A stretch of 64,000 nucleotides of DNA from the NCBI GenBank assembly GCA_963170055.1, contig CAUJGJ010000030.1, forward strand, positions 282,001-346,000, read 5' to 3'. The first letter of the stretch is position 1; each line of letters starts with the position of its first letter. The DNA comes from Halisarca cf. caerulea (Eukaryota > Porifera > Demospongiae > Chondrillida > Halisarcidae). Shown one piece after another: positions 48,966 to 60,519 of the stretch. The notes beneath the pieces are model-generated. The model was not told where the DNA came from and did not search any database. It was given only the letters and a program-made list of their open reading frames with translations. A program made the position numbers and the translations under genes.

Positions 48966-50864
48966 AGGTATTTTTAAGGTCTGAATCTGTGGTCGTTTTT
49001 TCGGCTTTGCGAAGTATTGACAACAAAGTTAAGTGAACTGTTGTAGTATTAAATAGTCATATCAATGTTTTGTATGCTTTTTGTATTCCATAAATACACT
49101 AAATGCAAGATAAGTGGGGGTTGATTTCAGCCGACTTTAGGGCGGCCATTTTGGTAACATTGCACATGTGCACATGTCACACCTGCGTGGAAAAAAAAAT
49201 CGAGCTAAGATCTTTACAGAAGAGACAAAAACAATGTATCTACTGTAGTACTGGGGAAATTATTACTCTTGAATTTCACAAATGGAATGGATGAAGTGAA
49301 GACTTTTGAGGAAGAGAAAGGCACAAAGGGCATACAAAGACTCTACAATGATACTACCAGTTCAAATCATTGGTTTGCTGAATGTACACCTGATGGTGTC
49401 TGTTGGACACTGTGGGTATGCAGAAAGACCTAATGGAACTCCAAACATTACTACATAGTCTGTACTAGCATCATTCATTCAGTTTGTGCTAAATTTAGGT
49501 CATTGTACTGTCATATATCAATTTAATGATTTACCAAGTTCTATAACAAGTGTGCATATGGCTGATGCCAACCAAGTACAGTTTAAGGAAATGTCTTTTT
49601 ACCAATGAAAGGGTTGCAGTCCTTGAGCCGCTCTAGGGGAAACAAATTTCAATTGAATCAGCTTCTGCAACTTGTACAAGGGGGTAGTCTCAGCATGTTT
49701 GAGTGGATGTACGTATGTTCCAAGGTTGCTGGCCATTAAAGCTTGTCAACAATAAGTCCAGACAATGTCAATACAGAATGAATGACTGAACAGTTTTTAG
49801 TTGATCTACGTAAAGGAATGTTTGCTTCTGGAATTGATGTATTATTAGAGCACTTTTAACATTGTCAGCTGTCACGGCAATAGACCAGAAAGTGAGGTAC
49901 GTAAGTGAACAAGTAGGAAAAAAGCTGGAATGGTATAGGGCAAAGCAGAGAGTAAGGTGGGACTGTCTCCTGATTACCATGACTACAGTACTTGAAGTTG
50001 TGTTTCTAGACATGACTGTTGGGGGGAAGAATTCTCACTTCTGTAAGTGGGAATAATCACAGTGATTGCAGCTCTTACCAGTTCCACATAGGGATTACTC
50101 ACAGTAAAAGAAGCTGTGGAGCAAACAGTGTACAGTGGCGCGCCGGCGGTAAATATTGACGTGTAAGCAGTGGATCTAAGGGGGTGGGGGGTTGGGGGTG
50201 TCCAGGGAACCCCTGTCAGCGTGAGGTCACAACAGGCATATGGTACAACCAGGTCCTAACACATTTCGGTTATAAGGTAGACAACTCGTGATACAAATCA
50301 GAATACACAGGTGATTAATGTGTACTGTAGCAGTCCCAAAAATCTAGTTTCAGCCCTTCAAATCAGCTGCGTAGCAGACCTGTGCTCTATGCTATTGCTA
50401 CTTCACTGTGATGTTACAGAGTATGAAATGTTTGCACAATCTACAATGATGGGCTCAACTGGCCCTTGATAACACGTCAACAACTACAGTATAGTATGGC
50501 AATTCTTCTAGAAAGAATAAAACATCCACAAAGATCCTTGCTATTAAAGTTTCACAAAGACCACATGCTTTGTCATGTAAGTGTCCACATATTTTGTAAT
50601 ATCCTTACTGCCCTTGGAATACTACTGCCAGGCCTGGAACTTTACTTCAGCGTCCGTGATATGCAGTGCATTGCACATGTGCATAGCACAAGGGTAATGT
50701 GTATCAACCAGAGGATACAATATGCACAGAACAATACCAACAGGATGCACTGTGATGAACCATGACTTACATTTTAAAGAGCCTGTTTGCACATGTAATG
50801 CAGCATGTATTACAGCAATAAGACTGGACCAACTGGTGTATGCCATCCTCCAGTCAAAGTAACA
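48966..50864. other. Intronic or intergenic, no supported gene
   Basis: Only short, unsupported open frames are present. An isolated GC-rich GGCGCGCCGGCGG word lies near 50137-50150. A G-run occurs at 50180-50198. Confidence 0.4.
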
Positions 50865-51009
50865 CAGTGAACCTCTCTAATCTGACACTCAATGGGCTTC
50901 AAAGAGGACAGATTAGGAGGTTGTCAGAATACAGAGTGACTATACCTCAGATGGTCAGAATAGAGAGAATGTCAGATTATAGGAATGACCGATCTCAGAG
51001 GTATCACTC
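50865..51009. mobile_element. Tigger-type MITE
   Basis: The left end CAGTGAACCTCTCTAATCTG resembles the inverse of the right end (CAGATTATAGG..TCTCAGAGGTATCACTC). The CAGTG..ACCTCT end type is the same as in the minisatellite flanks at 40865. Confidence 0.5.
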
Positions 51010-51584
51010 TATGCACAAAGCAAGTACCTAAAACTTCTGACGTAACAGCTGGATCCTGCCCAGGTGTGATAAGTAGCCACAACAGCTCCGTGTGTCTCAG
51101 CCAATCAGTTTGTCTATTATACAGCTGTAGCACACCTAGGCAGAATACAACTTGTACGTTCCATGATGCATACGAACAAAGAGCTGTACGTTTGTTTCTG
51201 AAAATGCTTCTATTTTTAAAGAAAGAGTTTCGGTTTCTTTAAAGAACTGGATAGCTATAAATTACAAACTTTCACATTGGGAAGACATTAGGACATTGAG
51301 GCTCTTAACATGGTTAGTATTTTTCATGAATAGAGCCAGCTTGTGTACCATGTCCTCCTACTTCTCAAAGCTAGTCTTGTGTTCCTTGTCTAGACACAGG
51401 GACTAGAGGTATTTAGACCCAAATACTACAGGTTTTACTCAATTGGTATGGTATTTTAAATCCAAGTGATACAAAAATTCTATTTTACGCTGGAAAAAGT
51501 GGTAGACTAGATGATTCGTTCACAGCTACCGAATAACAAAGGGCAGCAACTTTTGGCTATAATCTCTTTTATATGTATATTTAC

Positions 51585-51743
51585 TTGCTTCAAGTGAGAC
51601 AGATCTTGAACGATGTGATCTGTTGACATGTTCTCTGCAAACCTTTTGGCAGAGGCTACATCGTACAAACAAGAGGGATTACTGTACATGGTGGATGTAG
51701 TCCCTTTGTTTCCTTTGATCCCCTCAACATTCGCCCACACACC
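51585..51743 (-). CDS. Candidate upstream exon of the gene at 45-52 kb
   Basis: The acceptor is TCATGCAG before GGT and the donor is GTAAATAT, in phase 0-0 (53 codons). It reads GVWANVEGIKGNKGTTSTMY through RFAENMSTDHIVQDLSHLKQ. No recognised domain. Phase and strand are compatible with 47932-48177, but the link is inferred. No other exon could be placed in the 3.4 kb between them. Confidence 0.45.
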
Positions 51744-52156
51744 CTGCATGACATTTATACAGACATGATAAACACTACCACTGCCATATAACATGTACAG
51801 TACAGTTGCTATGCGCTTCCAATGAAAGAACACATAATGTACCCACTGAGTAAGCCAGTAGGCAATAGTACAGTACTGATCATAATTACACTGATACCAA
51901 CATACGAGTCTACACTAATTGGGGTTCAGTTAATACGAGTTGACCCAGGTTGATTGAGTGGTAACTCGTGCAGGGGGCGTGATCCGGGCAGGGTCAGCGC
52001 GGCGGCGTGACCACGTGGTGGCTTGAGCATGCGCAGTTCGTAGCCTTGTGCTCTAGCTGTCCTCATATTAGCGGTAGTTCTGCTGAGTGGAGTAAAGTTT
52101 ATTCTTCCAAGCGAAGTTTTTTCATGTGTTGTCGTTGGTTGATTCCCCACTTTATC

Positions 52157-53640
52157 ATGGCTGAAGGTGGTTTGCCTCCCAATGGTCCGGTTTCCCCCAC
52201 CGTGGCGGAGGATCTCCTCCAGACGGCGACGGTCCCCATCAACTTGGTCAAAGAGGCGGTATGTGGGGTAATGGTGGAAATGTTCCCGGGCTCTCAGCCT
52301 CAGCAAGTACCCGAACCAATGACTGGTGAGTGTCAGGGGGGAGTACAGTTATACTGCATGGCCTCAGCGTTCTGGGAGGTGTCTGTCCCAGAGGGGTTGA
52401 CATAATAGTCTTGCTTATTACTCTCCCCGGGTAGCGGGGATGACTCGGGTGTGTGGCATGTCTTACCATCCGCTTAGCTGTTAGTCAGAGGTTAGGTCTT
52501 TGAGGCAGGTAGGGGTAGTTCGCCATAGTGGGTGGAGGATGGCGGGTGCCTCCCCTTCCCCCCTATTTTGGTGGGGTAGTCCAGGCGTTGGGAGGTAGCA
52601 TTTTAGCTGACCAAGGGGTAGGGGCCAAGTGGTCCCACGGTGTTGTTAGTGGCTGGCGGGGGCAGGGAACCCCGCGACAGGGACGTGGTGGTCACGTGCT
52701 TCTCTTCTCTGTTCCTCTGCAGTTCGGCTGGGGGTGACGCCACCCCCGGCATCACTAGTTGGGCTGCCTTCAATGATGGGAAGTCTCACGGCACCCACCG
52801 CGGATACACTGGACACGGTCATGTCGGTGACATCCAGCTTGGCAGCCGGACCGGGCCCATCCAGAGGTGCTTCCCAGGTTGCCAACCTCCTTCCATGATC
52901 ACTGCCCGAGATGACCCCTGACCCCCAAGGGGGATTTACATGGGAGAAGGGCTTCTACCAGTGCCACTGAAGCTCGCAGTCCGGATTCGGCGCCACAAAT
53001 TTGTAGAGATGGTGGAGATGCTGCCAGAATTCTGGCCAGTAGCCAAGCCCGAGGAATTGGAGTCAAAGAAGGGTCCCTCACGTTGGGTGAAGCAGGTGAC
53101 GGATTTCCAGATGTGGCTACAGTGCTTCGCCACCTATTGTAGCATCTGGGGCAGATGGAGCCAGGCACCATATCCCAGAACTCATGGCGCATTTGATCAC
53201 AATTGCATGTGTGAGCTAGGACTTCGCAGGTTCGGCGTGGGTCCACTATGACTCTGCCTTCCGAAGGCAAGCAGCTATCATGGGTAACCAGAAGTGGTCC
53301 TAGATAAACCCGTCCCTTTATTCGATATGCTTCACGAGGCGGGCCCGGCAGTACAGTGCCCATTGCAGGCAGAGAACGACCCAGAGTTGCCCACCCGGGT
53401 GAACGCAGTGGAGTCTGCAGTATTGTCCCTGTCGCAGGCCAGACTACAGGGATCGGGTCAGCCTCCCAGGGTGACAACTGAGATTTGTCGGTCCTGGAAT
53501 ATGAATCGGTGTCAGTTCCTGCGCTGCAAATTTCGCCGCGCATGCAGTGTGTGCGGCGAGCCACATCCAGTGGTTGCCTGCCCAAGAGGCACTGGACTGC
53601 GGGAGCAGCAGAACACCCCGCTGCATGGTACAGGTATGGC
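52157..53640 (+). pseudogene. gag-like protein of the YR element, with probable intron
   Basis: From ATG 52157, exon 1 (MAEGGLPPNGPVSPTVAEDL and onward) ends before GTGAGTG at 52326. An acceptor CTCTGCAG at 52722 continues in matching phase (RLGVTPPPASLVGLPSMMGS) to a stop near 52896. After a frame change the structural part reads GEGLLPVPLKLAVRIRRHKF and VTDFQMWLQCFATYCSI at 52940-53145. After another change comes DPELPTRVNAVESAVLSL and a CCHC/CCCH-like knuckle (CRSWNMNRCQFLRCKFRRAC) near 53490-53560. Gag packages element RNA. Frame breaks show it is dead. Confidence 0.7.
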
Positions 53641-53706
53641 AAAGCAAGCCAGGAGGGAGGCACCTCATCCATACTGTAGCATATCTGCAGAGGTTTCCTA
53701 GCCCAC

Positions 53707-54464
53707 TTGTCGGAGAGTAAAGTGTCGGGGCAGACAGTTAAACTTTACTTGTCAGTGGTCTGCCATGTCCAGATCGCGCTGAGTCTGGGTGACCCAAGGG
53801 TGGCATCCATGCCGCAAGTGGAATACGTGGTCAGGGGGTACAAGAAGTGGGTGTCCACACCACCTAGGGTCCGGCTCCCCATGACTTTGGCTCTCTTGTG
53901 GTCGTTACGGGCGCAGTGGGAGTGGTTGCCAGACAGGGCGGATGCTACCATGCTATGGGCAGCAGCATGTATGTGCTTCTTCGGCTTCCTTAGGTCCGGG
54001 AAAGTGGTTGTACCTGATGGGGCAACGTTTGATGCAGAGGTCCATTTGGCGGTAGGGGATGTAAGGGTGAACGATCCGTCAAACCCAGAGTTCTTGGAGG
54101 TTAGGCTGAAGGCATCCAAGACGGACCCGTTTCGCCAGGGAGTCTCCATTTACCTTGGGAAGACTCACTCTGACATTTGTCCAGTCGCAGCTGTCCTCGC
54201 TTATGCTGTACAGAGAGGTCAAGCACCAGGCCCCTTCTTCCAATTCACCAGGGGCCACCCTCTCACAAGAGCTCACTTTGTGGAGGTGGTTCAGAGAGCT
54301 CTTCAGGCAGCGGGGTGTCAGCAGATCATTACGCTGGCCACATCTTTTGGATTGGAGCTGCAACCACAGCAGTGGCAAAAGGGGTCCCTCATTCCCTCAT
54401 CAAAACTCTGGGACGCTGGAAGAGTTCAGCATATACAGTGTATATCCGCACTCCGTGGCAATAG
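53707..54464 (+). pseudogene. Tyrosine recombinase of the YR element, copy 2
   Basis: The N-terminal helical part (SGQTVKLYLSVVCHVQIALS) and catalytic core (FFGFLRSGKVVVPDG, LKASKTDPFRQGVSIYLG, CPVAAVLAYAVQRG, LTRAHFVEVV) are in one frame. One G is missing from the run near 54330 relative to copy 1, moving the last part into frame 54177-54464: GHIFWIGAATTAVAKG and LGRWKSSAYTVYIRTP. The nucleophile Tyr region survives, but the Arg of the H-x-x-R motif is Trp. Copy 1 has the reverse: Arg kept, Tyr region lost. Confidence 0.88.
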
Positions 54465-56018
54465 ATTTGTTCAGTGTCTCAAACCTTGTGTTCTTGATCG
54501 AGTGGTGTTTTCTTTCATTAGTTGTTTTGTTGTCACAGTGTATTATTTCAAAAGTGATTTGTTGTGGTAATTATGTAATCAATGCCATGTGCTAGTAGTG
54601 GGCTTGGGGTCAGGTGGATCTTGTGCACGTGTCTTATACATGCTCCACCCTTGGGGTAGGGTTAGGCACACTCACCCCAAGACAATGGAGTTTCAGCGCA
54701 GTGAACAGATAGATGCCAGGCTACCCTTATAGGGAAAAAGTAGCTAGAGGGGTTAATGGGAGGCTCTGCACTATTTCCAGTGTCGTCATTCCTGTGACAG
54801 TGCTTCCAGCCTTTCCCTTCCGGTAACGTTACTTCCATTGACCTCTTAGCACCTGCAAACGGAGGAATATTTCAGGTGTTATACGCGGCGGGATTTCGGT
54901 TTTCTCAGTTAGGGGTAGCCTGCAGCTGCATGACTTGCCACCTGACCTGGCCCTTATGCCAATAGTGGGAAGGGTATGTTAGTTGGGGGGAAGTGGACGG
55001 ACAGTTGGGGGAATGCATTATAGGGTAGTTACGGGAATGGCAAGGGAATAGGTCAAATGTCTGGCATTCGTCTGAAACCCTGCTTTGGGGTTGGTGATGG
55101 GGTCCAGCGGACTATATAATCCCTACTGGCTGCCAGCGGGCCCCGTGACTACTCAATTAAGTGTAGACTAGTGCGCACACATGTTCAAATTCTACACTCA
55201 CACTAATCGGAAACACGTTAACACCATTGACTTGATAATACTGCTCAATTTTAGTTCAAAGAACTGCAAAACCTAAGACTTTGTAAAGTGCTGGGACTTG
55301 AATCATCTTATTCTGTCTGAAAAACTAGTAGCGATGTCCAAGAATGCGATTTTTTGTCCAACTGGATCGGCATTGGTGAAGAAGACTCACAAGTTGATGT
55401 GATACACTGACAACAAAGAAAATATCAAAGTTGGAGCTATCGGTAATATTAATGAAAAAAAGTTTACAAAACAGCCATCCTTGACCTACCACTCCAGGGA
55501 TATATCCACTGTCTTGGTTGTTTCTAGTATCATGGCTGGCGACACAATACTAAGTTGTTTTATTCTAAGTAGTAGTAGTAGTAGTAGCATTCTAAGGCCT
55601 TCTTCGTTCATAATATCTACAATCTATGCCAGCAACTTCGATTCTACAACGAAAGTAAGCTGACAAACAAGCAGGCATTCTTCTTCGAACTTGATACAAC
55701 CATGCATAGATACAAAGTGCAATTTGTCCTTTCGAGGTCGATGTCTATCAATTTGTCCTATCGAGGTCTATTAATTATGATCACTACTATATGTGGGAAC
55801 TCACTATGTTGATAGAGACTGTTTTCAGATGTGTTGCTTCATACCAAAGATCCTCACCTTCTCTATAAGAGAAGCCATAATCACAATGGTCCTCTTCTGA
55901 GCACTGAGGGAATGGAGCAATAATGTACTGCAGTCATACAAGTCAATAGCAGTTTAGTAACTTTTTTTCCAAAATGAGAATTGTACAATGTGGAATTCAA
56001 GCTGCACACATCCTACCC

Positions 56019-56189
56019 TCAGGTGGTAGATAATCCTACTGGATTATGAAGAATAACAACATGGGCAGGAGGTACTGTGTGTTCTATAAGAAAGTAATAG
56101 AGTTTTAAACTATCCATGCAATTACACACAGCATACAGACTAATGTCTGACAGTTGAGTCCAAAACCCCTCCACACACCATATACTTCC
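56019..56189 (-). CDS. Last exon of NLR-related gene, copy 2 (intact)
   Basis: Acceptor AACCAG then GGAAGTATATGG, entry phase 0; 56 codons to TGA. It reads GSIWCVEGFWTQLSDISLYA and ends HNPVGLSTT. The frame joins 56748-56884 without shift. Copy 1 lost two bases here. Part of the unnamed C-terminal module. Confidence 0.65.
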   Translation of the reverse strand, partial: GSIWCVEGFWTQLSDISLYAVCNCMDSLKLYYFLIEHTVPPAHVVILHNPVGLSTT

Positions 56190-56747
56190 CTGGTTGCTAT
56201 CAAGCACTACAAGCTACTACCTACATACCTACCCAATTAGCACAGATAAACATGTCATAACAACCTACAAACAGGTCTGACCTGACATCATGCTACAGAC
56301 CTCAGAGGTCTGATATGAGACAATGTACTGAATGTAATTACCATAGATTAATATGTGTAGTAGTGTAAATCTATGGTAGTTTGAAGACAGAGACATTGAA
56401 GAAACATTACTATTGTGTACTTGTGCTCCCTTGGAAACAATCATTTATGCTCATTTCCATGGGTTTACTAGAATCCAAATGCCAACAGCACCTTGCTGTG
56501 GGCATTTGGAAGCCATGCTTTATGACGAGATTGATCATAATTTTGATTTTCCTTCATAGCCAAGACATCAAAACTATTAAGAATTGTAATCAAATTTGCA
56601 TGGATTCCAAATAAATGACTTTACATACTAAAACTACATGTGTGCTATCCACAAGAACATAAATTATGTAAAAGGTATGATTATGTAAATGATGTTCTGA
56701 ATTAACCTAATGCAGACAATGCAGTATAGTTATGTTTGTCAACTTAC

Positions 56748-56884
56748 ACGGAGGTGAAGGTCTATATAGACATTTTGCAGATGATATCTCTGAGCAAATA
56801 CTATAACCAGGATATCTATGACATTGACCGGTATACAGCCACACTCCAATGAGCAGTCCTCAGTCAGAAAGCCATTTGGAAAAT
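56748..56884 (-). CDS. Penultimate exon of NLR-related gene, copy 2
   Basis: Acceptor ATTGCAG and donor GTAAGTTG, phase 1 to 0. It contains FLTEDCSLECGCIPVNVIDI and ends QNVYIDLHLR. The same length as copy 1 (137 bases), with about a dozen amino-acid differences and no stop. EDxxLEC is also in exon 13949-14091. Confidence 0.68.
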
Positions 56885-56929
56885 CTGCAATGAATAACAG
56901 AGAACTTCATCATGAAAACAACATCTACA

Positions 56930-57600
56930 TTTGCTTACACATGTAGATAAGTACAAACGTGTACACATGTATTGTACGTACACACTGCTATCCTTCAATA
57001 CTGTCGCCTTTGCTACTATGTAGCTGTACAATTCATTACTATTAAAATGTGCAATGCATTATGGATTCATATAACTCAATATAAAACAAACTAGCAGTAA
57101 TAATACATAACATTTAACATCTGCTCACATGATCTACAGAACCTTCAGGTTGCATGCTGGTGACTTCTAAAGATAAGTTAGAGCTCCTCAAAATGTGAAC
57201 ACTACTTTCAAGAAGTTAGAGTAATAACACATGTTCTTTTAAATTATGCAGTCAAATGCTGTCAACTTTACAAAATAATATGCTAAGATGTCTGAATGGT
57301 TACTGTTCTATGTCCTAACTCTTGTTCTAATCATTATCCTATGCGTATAGTTCAGCCTATGAACAGAGAAAGGCAGTACAGAATAACAAAAAATGTTCTC
57401 AACAAACAAACAGGAGTAAAGTTATTGATAGGATGTTGCTTTGTGCAGATTTTGCCTTATAGCTCTGTACTTATCTCATGAAGACAACATTCCTTAATGT
57501 ACAGTTTTCTACTTTGAGGTAAAGAGTTAGTGTGGATTGTCTATGTAGCAGAGACCATAATAATATAGAAATGCTCAACAAACATTCGTTCTAGATAGAA
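56930..57600. other. Copy 2-private intron insertion
   Basis: About 0.65 kb is present here but absent between the equivalent points of copy 1 (near 3015-3025). No terminal repeats or coding sequence were recognised. Confidence 0.45.
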
Positions 57601-58141
57601 CCCTAGCTGTAAAGTCTGTTCTACCTCAACATGTACGGACAAGAAACTGCTGGTCTACTCTACATAAACATTATAATGATAACAATTTTACCAAAAACAA
57701 ACAGTTTTATTAGCGCAGATCAGACACAAAGACCACTCCTATGGAATAATTCATGGAAGATACAGAATCAATACAGTCAATACCACTTATAATTGGGACC
57801 CTGATAAAAGGGGATTTTCTCTTTAATGGGACATTTCAAGGATTATTTACATACAAAATCCACATGCCAAGGGAAATTCCTTTTGCTAACAGGGATGGTC
57901 TAGACAGCAGCATACTGCTTATATAGTTCTATTCATTGCATATTATATTCTAGTGTTGCTTGTCTCCTATTGGCTTCCTATTTTACACCTTAAGTTTGTA
58001 CTTTAATGTAAATGTAAAGTACTAATATATCCTTATTGGTATAATTCTGATAATCTATTGACAGTGGCAGTGAAATGTGTAAACTTGGGGCTGGGATGGG
58101 GGGGGGGGGGGTACAATGCACGTAGCAAATGATTGCATCTT

Positions 58142-58179
58142 ATCCTTTGATCTGCTTGAGAGGAAGCAGATCAAAGGAT
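58142..58179. repeat. Perfect 16-bp hairpin, copy 2 only
   Basis: ATCCTTTGATCTGCTT pairs exactly with AAGCAGATCAAAGGAT around a 6-base loop. It lies just after a 12-G run (58098-58111), at the point where copy 1 has a LINE tail (5411-5487) instead. Confidence 0.85.
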
Positions 58180-58292
58180 GGCTGCCCCCCCCAGCCCTCC
58201 ATTCCAATGAACAAGATGTAGCAATAATCAATCACATAGAAGGACATCCATTGTGCTGGGATATGCTCGAGGTCAGTAATAGGTAGACTCAC

Positions 58293-58533
58293 CCGGAACG
58301 CTATACAGTTCAGGAATGAACACCATCATAGTGCATCCATTCCAAATCCAGACCCACCATTCTTCCACAGACTCTACAGCCTCCGCAAGAGCATCTTTAT
58401 CAAGCACCCCAGGGTCAGCAGTGATACAACACAAATTACAGCCTTCACCATAATGCATTACACGTTCTTTCATACAAGCAGAGCAAAATTTATTCAAATC
58501 TCTCAGGAACACGTTGTCCCTGTTGGAGGTGAT
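58293..58533 (-). CDS. Module exon of NLR-related gene, copy 2
   Basis: Acceptor CCCTGCAG before ATCACC, donor GTGAGTC, phase 0 to 1, 80 codons. DLNKFCSACMKERVMHYGEG, CCITADPGVLDKDALAEAVE and WWVWIWNGCTMMVF match copy 1 exon 5734-5971 and, more distantly, 47932-48177. The downstream exons stay open, so this copy could still encode a full C-terminal module. Its 5' exons, including any NACHT, would lie beyond the window. Confidence 0.7.
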
Positions 58534-58859
58534 CTGCAGGGATGGGGACATTCAATCACAGTAAGAATGTGCATATGTGTAAAAGTAGTCACTGTGTATG
58601 TATCAACAGTGATACTGCACATCTCTCCAGTAGCTCTCAGTCCAACAGCTACATGTATATTTCATTCAAATACGACATCCATATTAACACTATATCAATT
58701 TATTATGTACATTCACACAAATAGACTTTTTAGATGCTGTTTAAGGCACCAATGAATATACAGTATGTACAAGACTATTTCCATGTACAATCCATATTGT
58801 GACAAGTGAGTGAACCTACACCATACATGTTGATGGCTGTTATCTTCTACAAAAGGTAC

Positions 58860-59008
58860 CTCCAGTATAGGCAATGTACACACTGTAGGGGTGGTCTGGA
58901 AACTAAAGCTTGATACAAGAGGCCCTGTGATGAGCACCCGGCCCAGTAGCACTGAATGGTTATCCCCCACATGAAAGATTGATACTAGATTGAAGCTATC
59001 TATATATA
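58860..59008 (-). CDS. Possible upstream exon of NLR-related gene, copy 2
   Basis: Open between an acceptor TTTTACAAG and a donor GTACCT, phase 1 to 0, matching the phase pattern of NLR exon 17691-17830. It reads FNLVSIFHVGDNHSVLLGRV and ITGPLVSSFSFQTTPTVCTL. Copy 1 lacks 8 bases here. No exon was fixed between this and 58293-58533. Confidence 0.35.
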
Positions 59009-59753
59009 CTTGTAAAACAAAAGAAAGGTGGAGGAGGGCAGAGAGGGGAGAATTCCTAATTACAGGTGATGTTAAGAAGTATGGATTAAACCTAGTTTTG
59101 CAATGCAACACATTGCAGTTTGACCTGAATGGAAGAGCCACAGATGAATAAGATAAAGGTATTATACACATAAGACCACGTGGAGAGACTGCTGTGAAAT
59201 TTGTATCAGAGAGACAGGAAGCCTTTTGGAGCCAAGAAATGACTGTAGAACGAAAGCAATAAATGGACCAGATGTACTGTATGCATAAGGGATGTGAATG
59301 GTGTTCACTTAGTCATATTGAACCTTCAATCAATGAAAGAATCCAAAGTTTAAGTAAATGTCATTGAATACACCTCACAAAACAGTTGGCATTCTCAGGC
59401 ACATTCACATATAAAATGAGAGTCTTACTGCAAGTGCTAAGCATCAATTTCTACTCGCATGTGAACCATTGTGCCAAATACAATCACTCCAATAAGATGT
59501 TTGCTATTTTGCTGAGTTACATGACATTGTGGATGTGTACTGCAAGCTAATTTGTGGCCACATAAGGCTAGTATTGCTACAGTGATCGTCAATGGCAATG
59601 GAAGACTCTAGAAATCCTCCTCAGAGGAAGTTGTGGTCAAATGAAAGTGTGACAGCTGTTGAGAAGAGATTGGAGGTGAGAGGACAGCAAAATACAAGGT
59701 TGTAGAGGGAAGGTGCTAATAGGAGATCAAATCCTCCCGCATCTTTTACTAAT

Positions 59754-60068
59754 GATAGAAGGCCTTACCAGGGAATACCATCCCTCATCAGTAGCACTGA
59801 GTGACATCCTCCATGTTTCATATTTAAAATGAAAACTGTACCAAAAGCACTATGCACCATTCCTATTTGTATGTACACACACAATCTCTCCTGTGAAATG
59901 GCTACCATTTGTCTGAGATACGGGACATTGTGTATATGTATATATGTAGTGCAAGTTAATTGGTGGCATCACAAGGCTGTTTTCCTTACAGTGATTATCT
60001 AAGGCAAAGAAAGCCTCTACAAATCTCCCTCAGAGGAAGTTGTCTGAGAATGTCATCCAGTGCTACTG
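59754..60068. mobile_element. MITE-like element, copy 2, right end truncated
   Basis: Counterpart of 7348-7660. The left terminus GAAGGCCTTACCAGGGAATA is intact. The right terminus stops after AGTGCTACTGA, where about 300 bases present in copy 1 are missing. Confidence 0.6.
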
Positions 60069-60519
60069 AGGGCAGTGCCAATTGTGTGAAAGCTCGAGTT
60101 ATTTGACTTTCCAACTCACATAACGTTCTAACACAGGGAGTTACTCTACCCATGGGCTTTGTTGGAGAATCTCAGTGATGTTCTTGTGCTACCCAAGCCA
60201 TCTCCTCTTACAAAGAAACTAAAAGACAAGGAGCCAATATCGCAATGCTATCAGCATAACAAATTTACCATTTGCTGAAGAACTACTGTTCAGAGAACTA
60301 CCAGAGACAGTTGCTGTTCTTTGTAAGTGTGTAGTTATTAGTTCCTCTGAATAACTCCCACAAATGTAGAAAGTGTGATTGTCTGACATATTGAGGAGCT
60401 GGATAATGATACTTTGTACAAAGTCACCAACTGCAGTGTGATCTGCAACAGCCCATCACAGGGGCCTAGAGCCTTCCATCTTTACAAAGTAAGCACAGAA
60501 CAGGTCACAAAAAACTTGA

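Larger units (their letters stand above)
51905..55165 (+). mobile_element. YR (DIRS/Ngaro-type) retrotransposon, internally deleted
   Basis: The order is GC-rich leader, gag in two exons (52157-52325, 52723 onward), gag zinc-knuckle region, then tyrosine recombinase, with no RT/RNase H between them. The gag end at about 53700 runs directly into the recombinase, so the RT region is deleted. The ends carry short inverted words: AGTCTACACTAATTG at 51909 and CAATTAAGTGTAGACT at about 55152. The GC content jumps sharply against the AT-rich surroundings. The 3' part is shared with copy 1 at 174-1105. Confidence 0.78.

Noticed and set aside
52528..52737. Gly/Trp-rich frame in the YR element leader
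   Set aside because: It lies inside the proposed gag intron. GC-rich sequence keeps frames open by chance.
58453..58755. 100-codon plus-strand frame
   Set aside because: It is antisense to a well-supported minus-strand exon (58293-58533) and lacks coding features.
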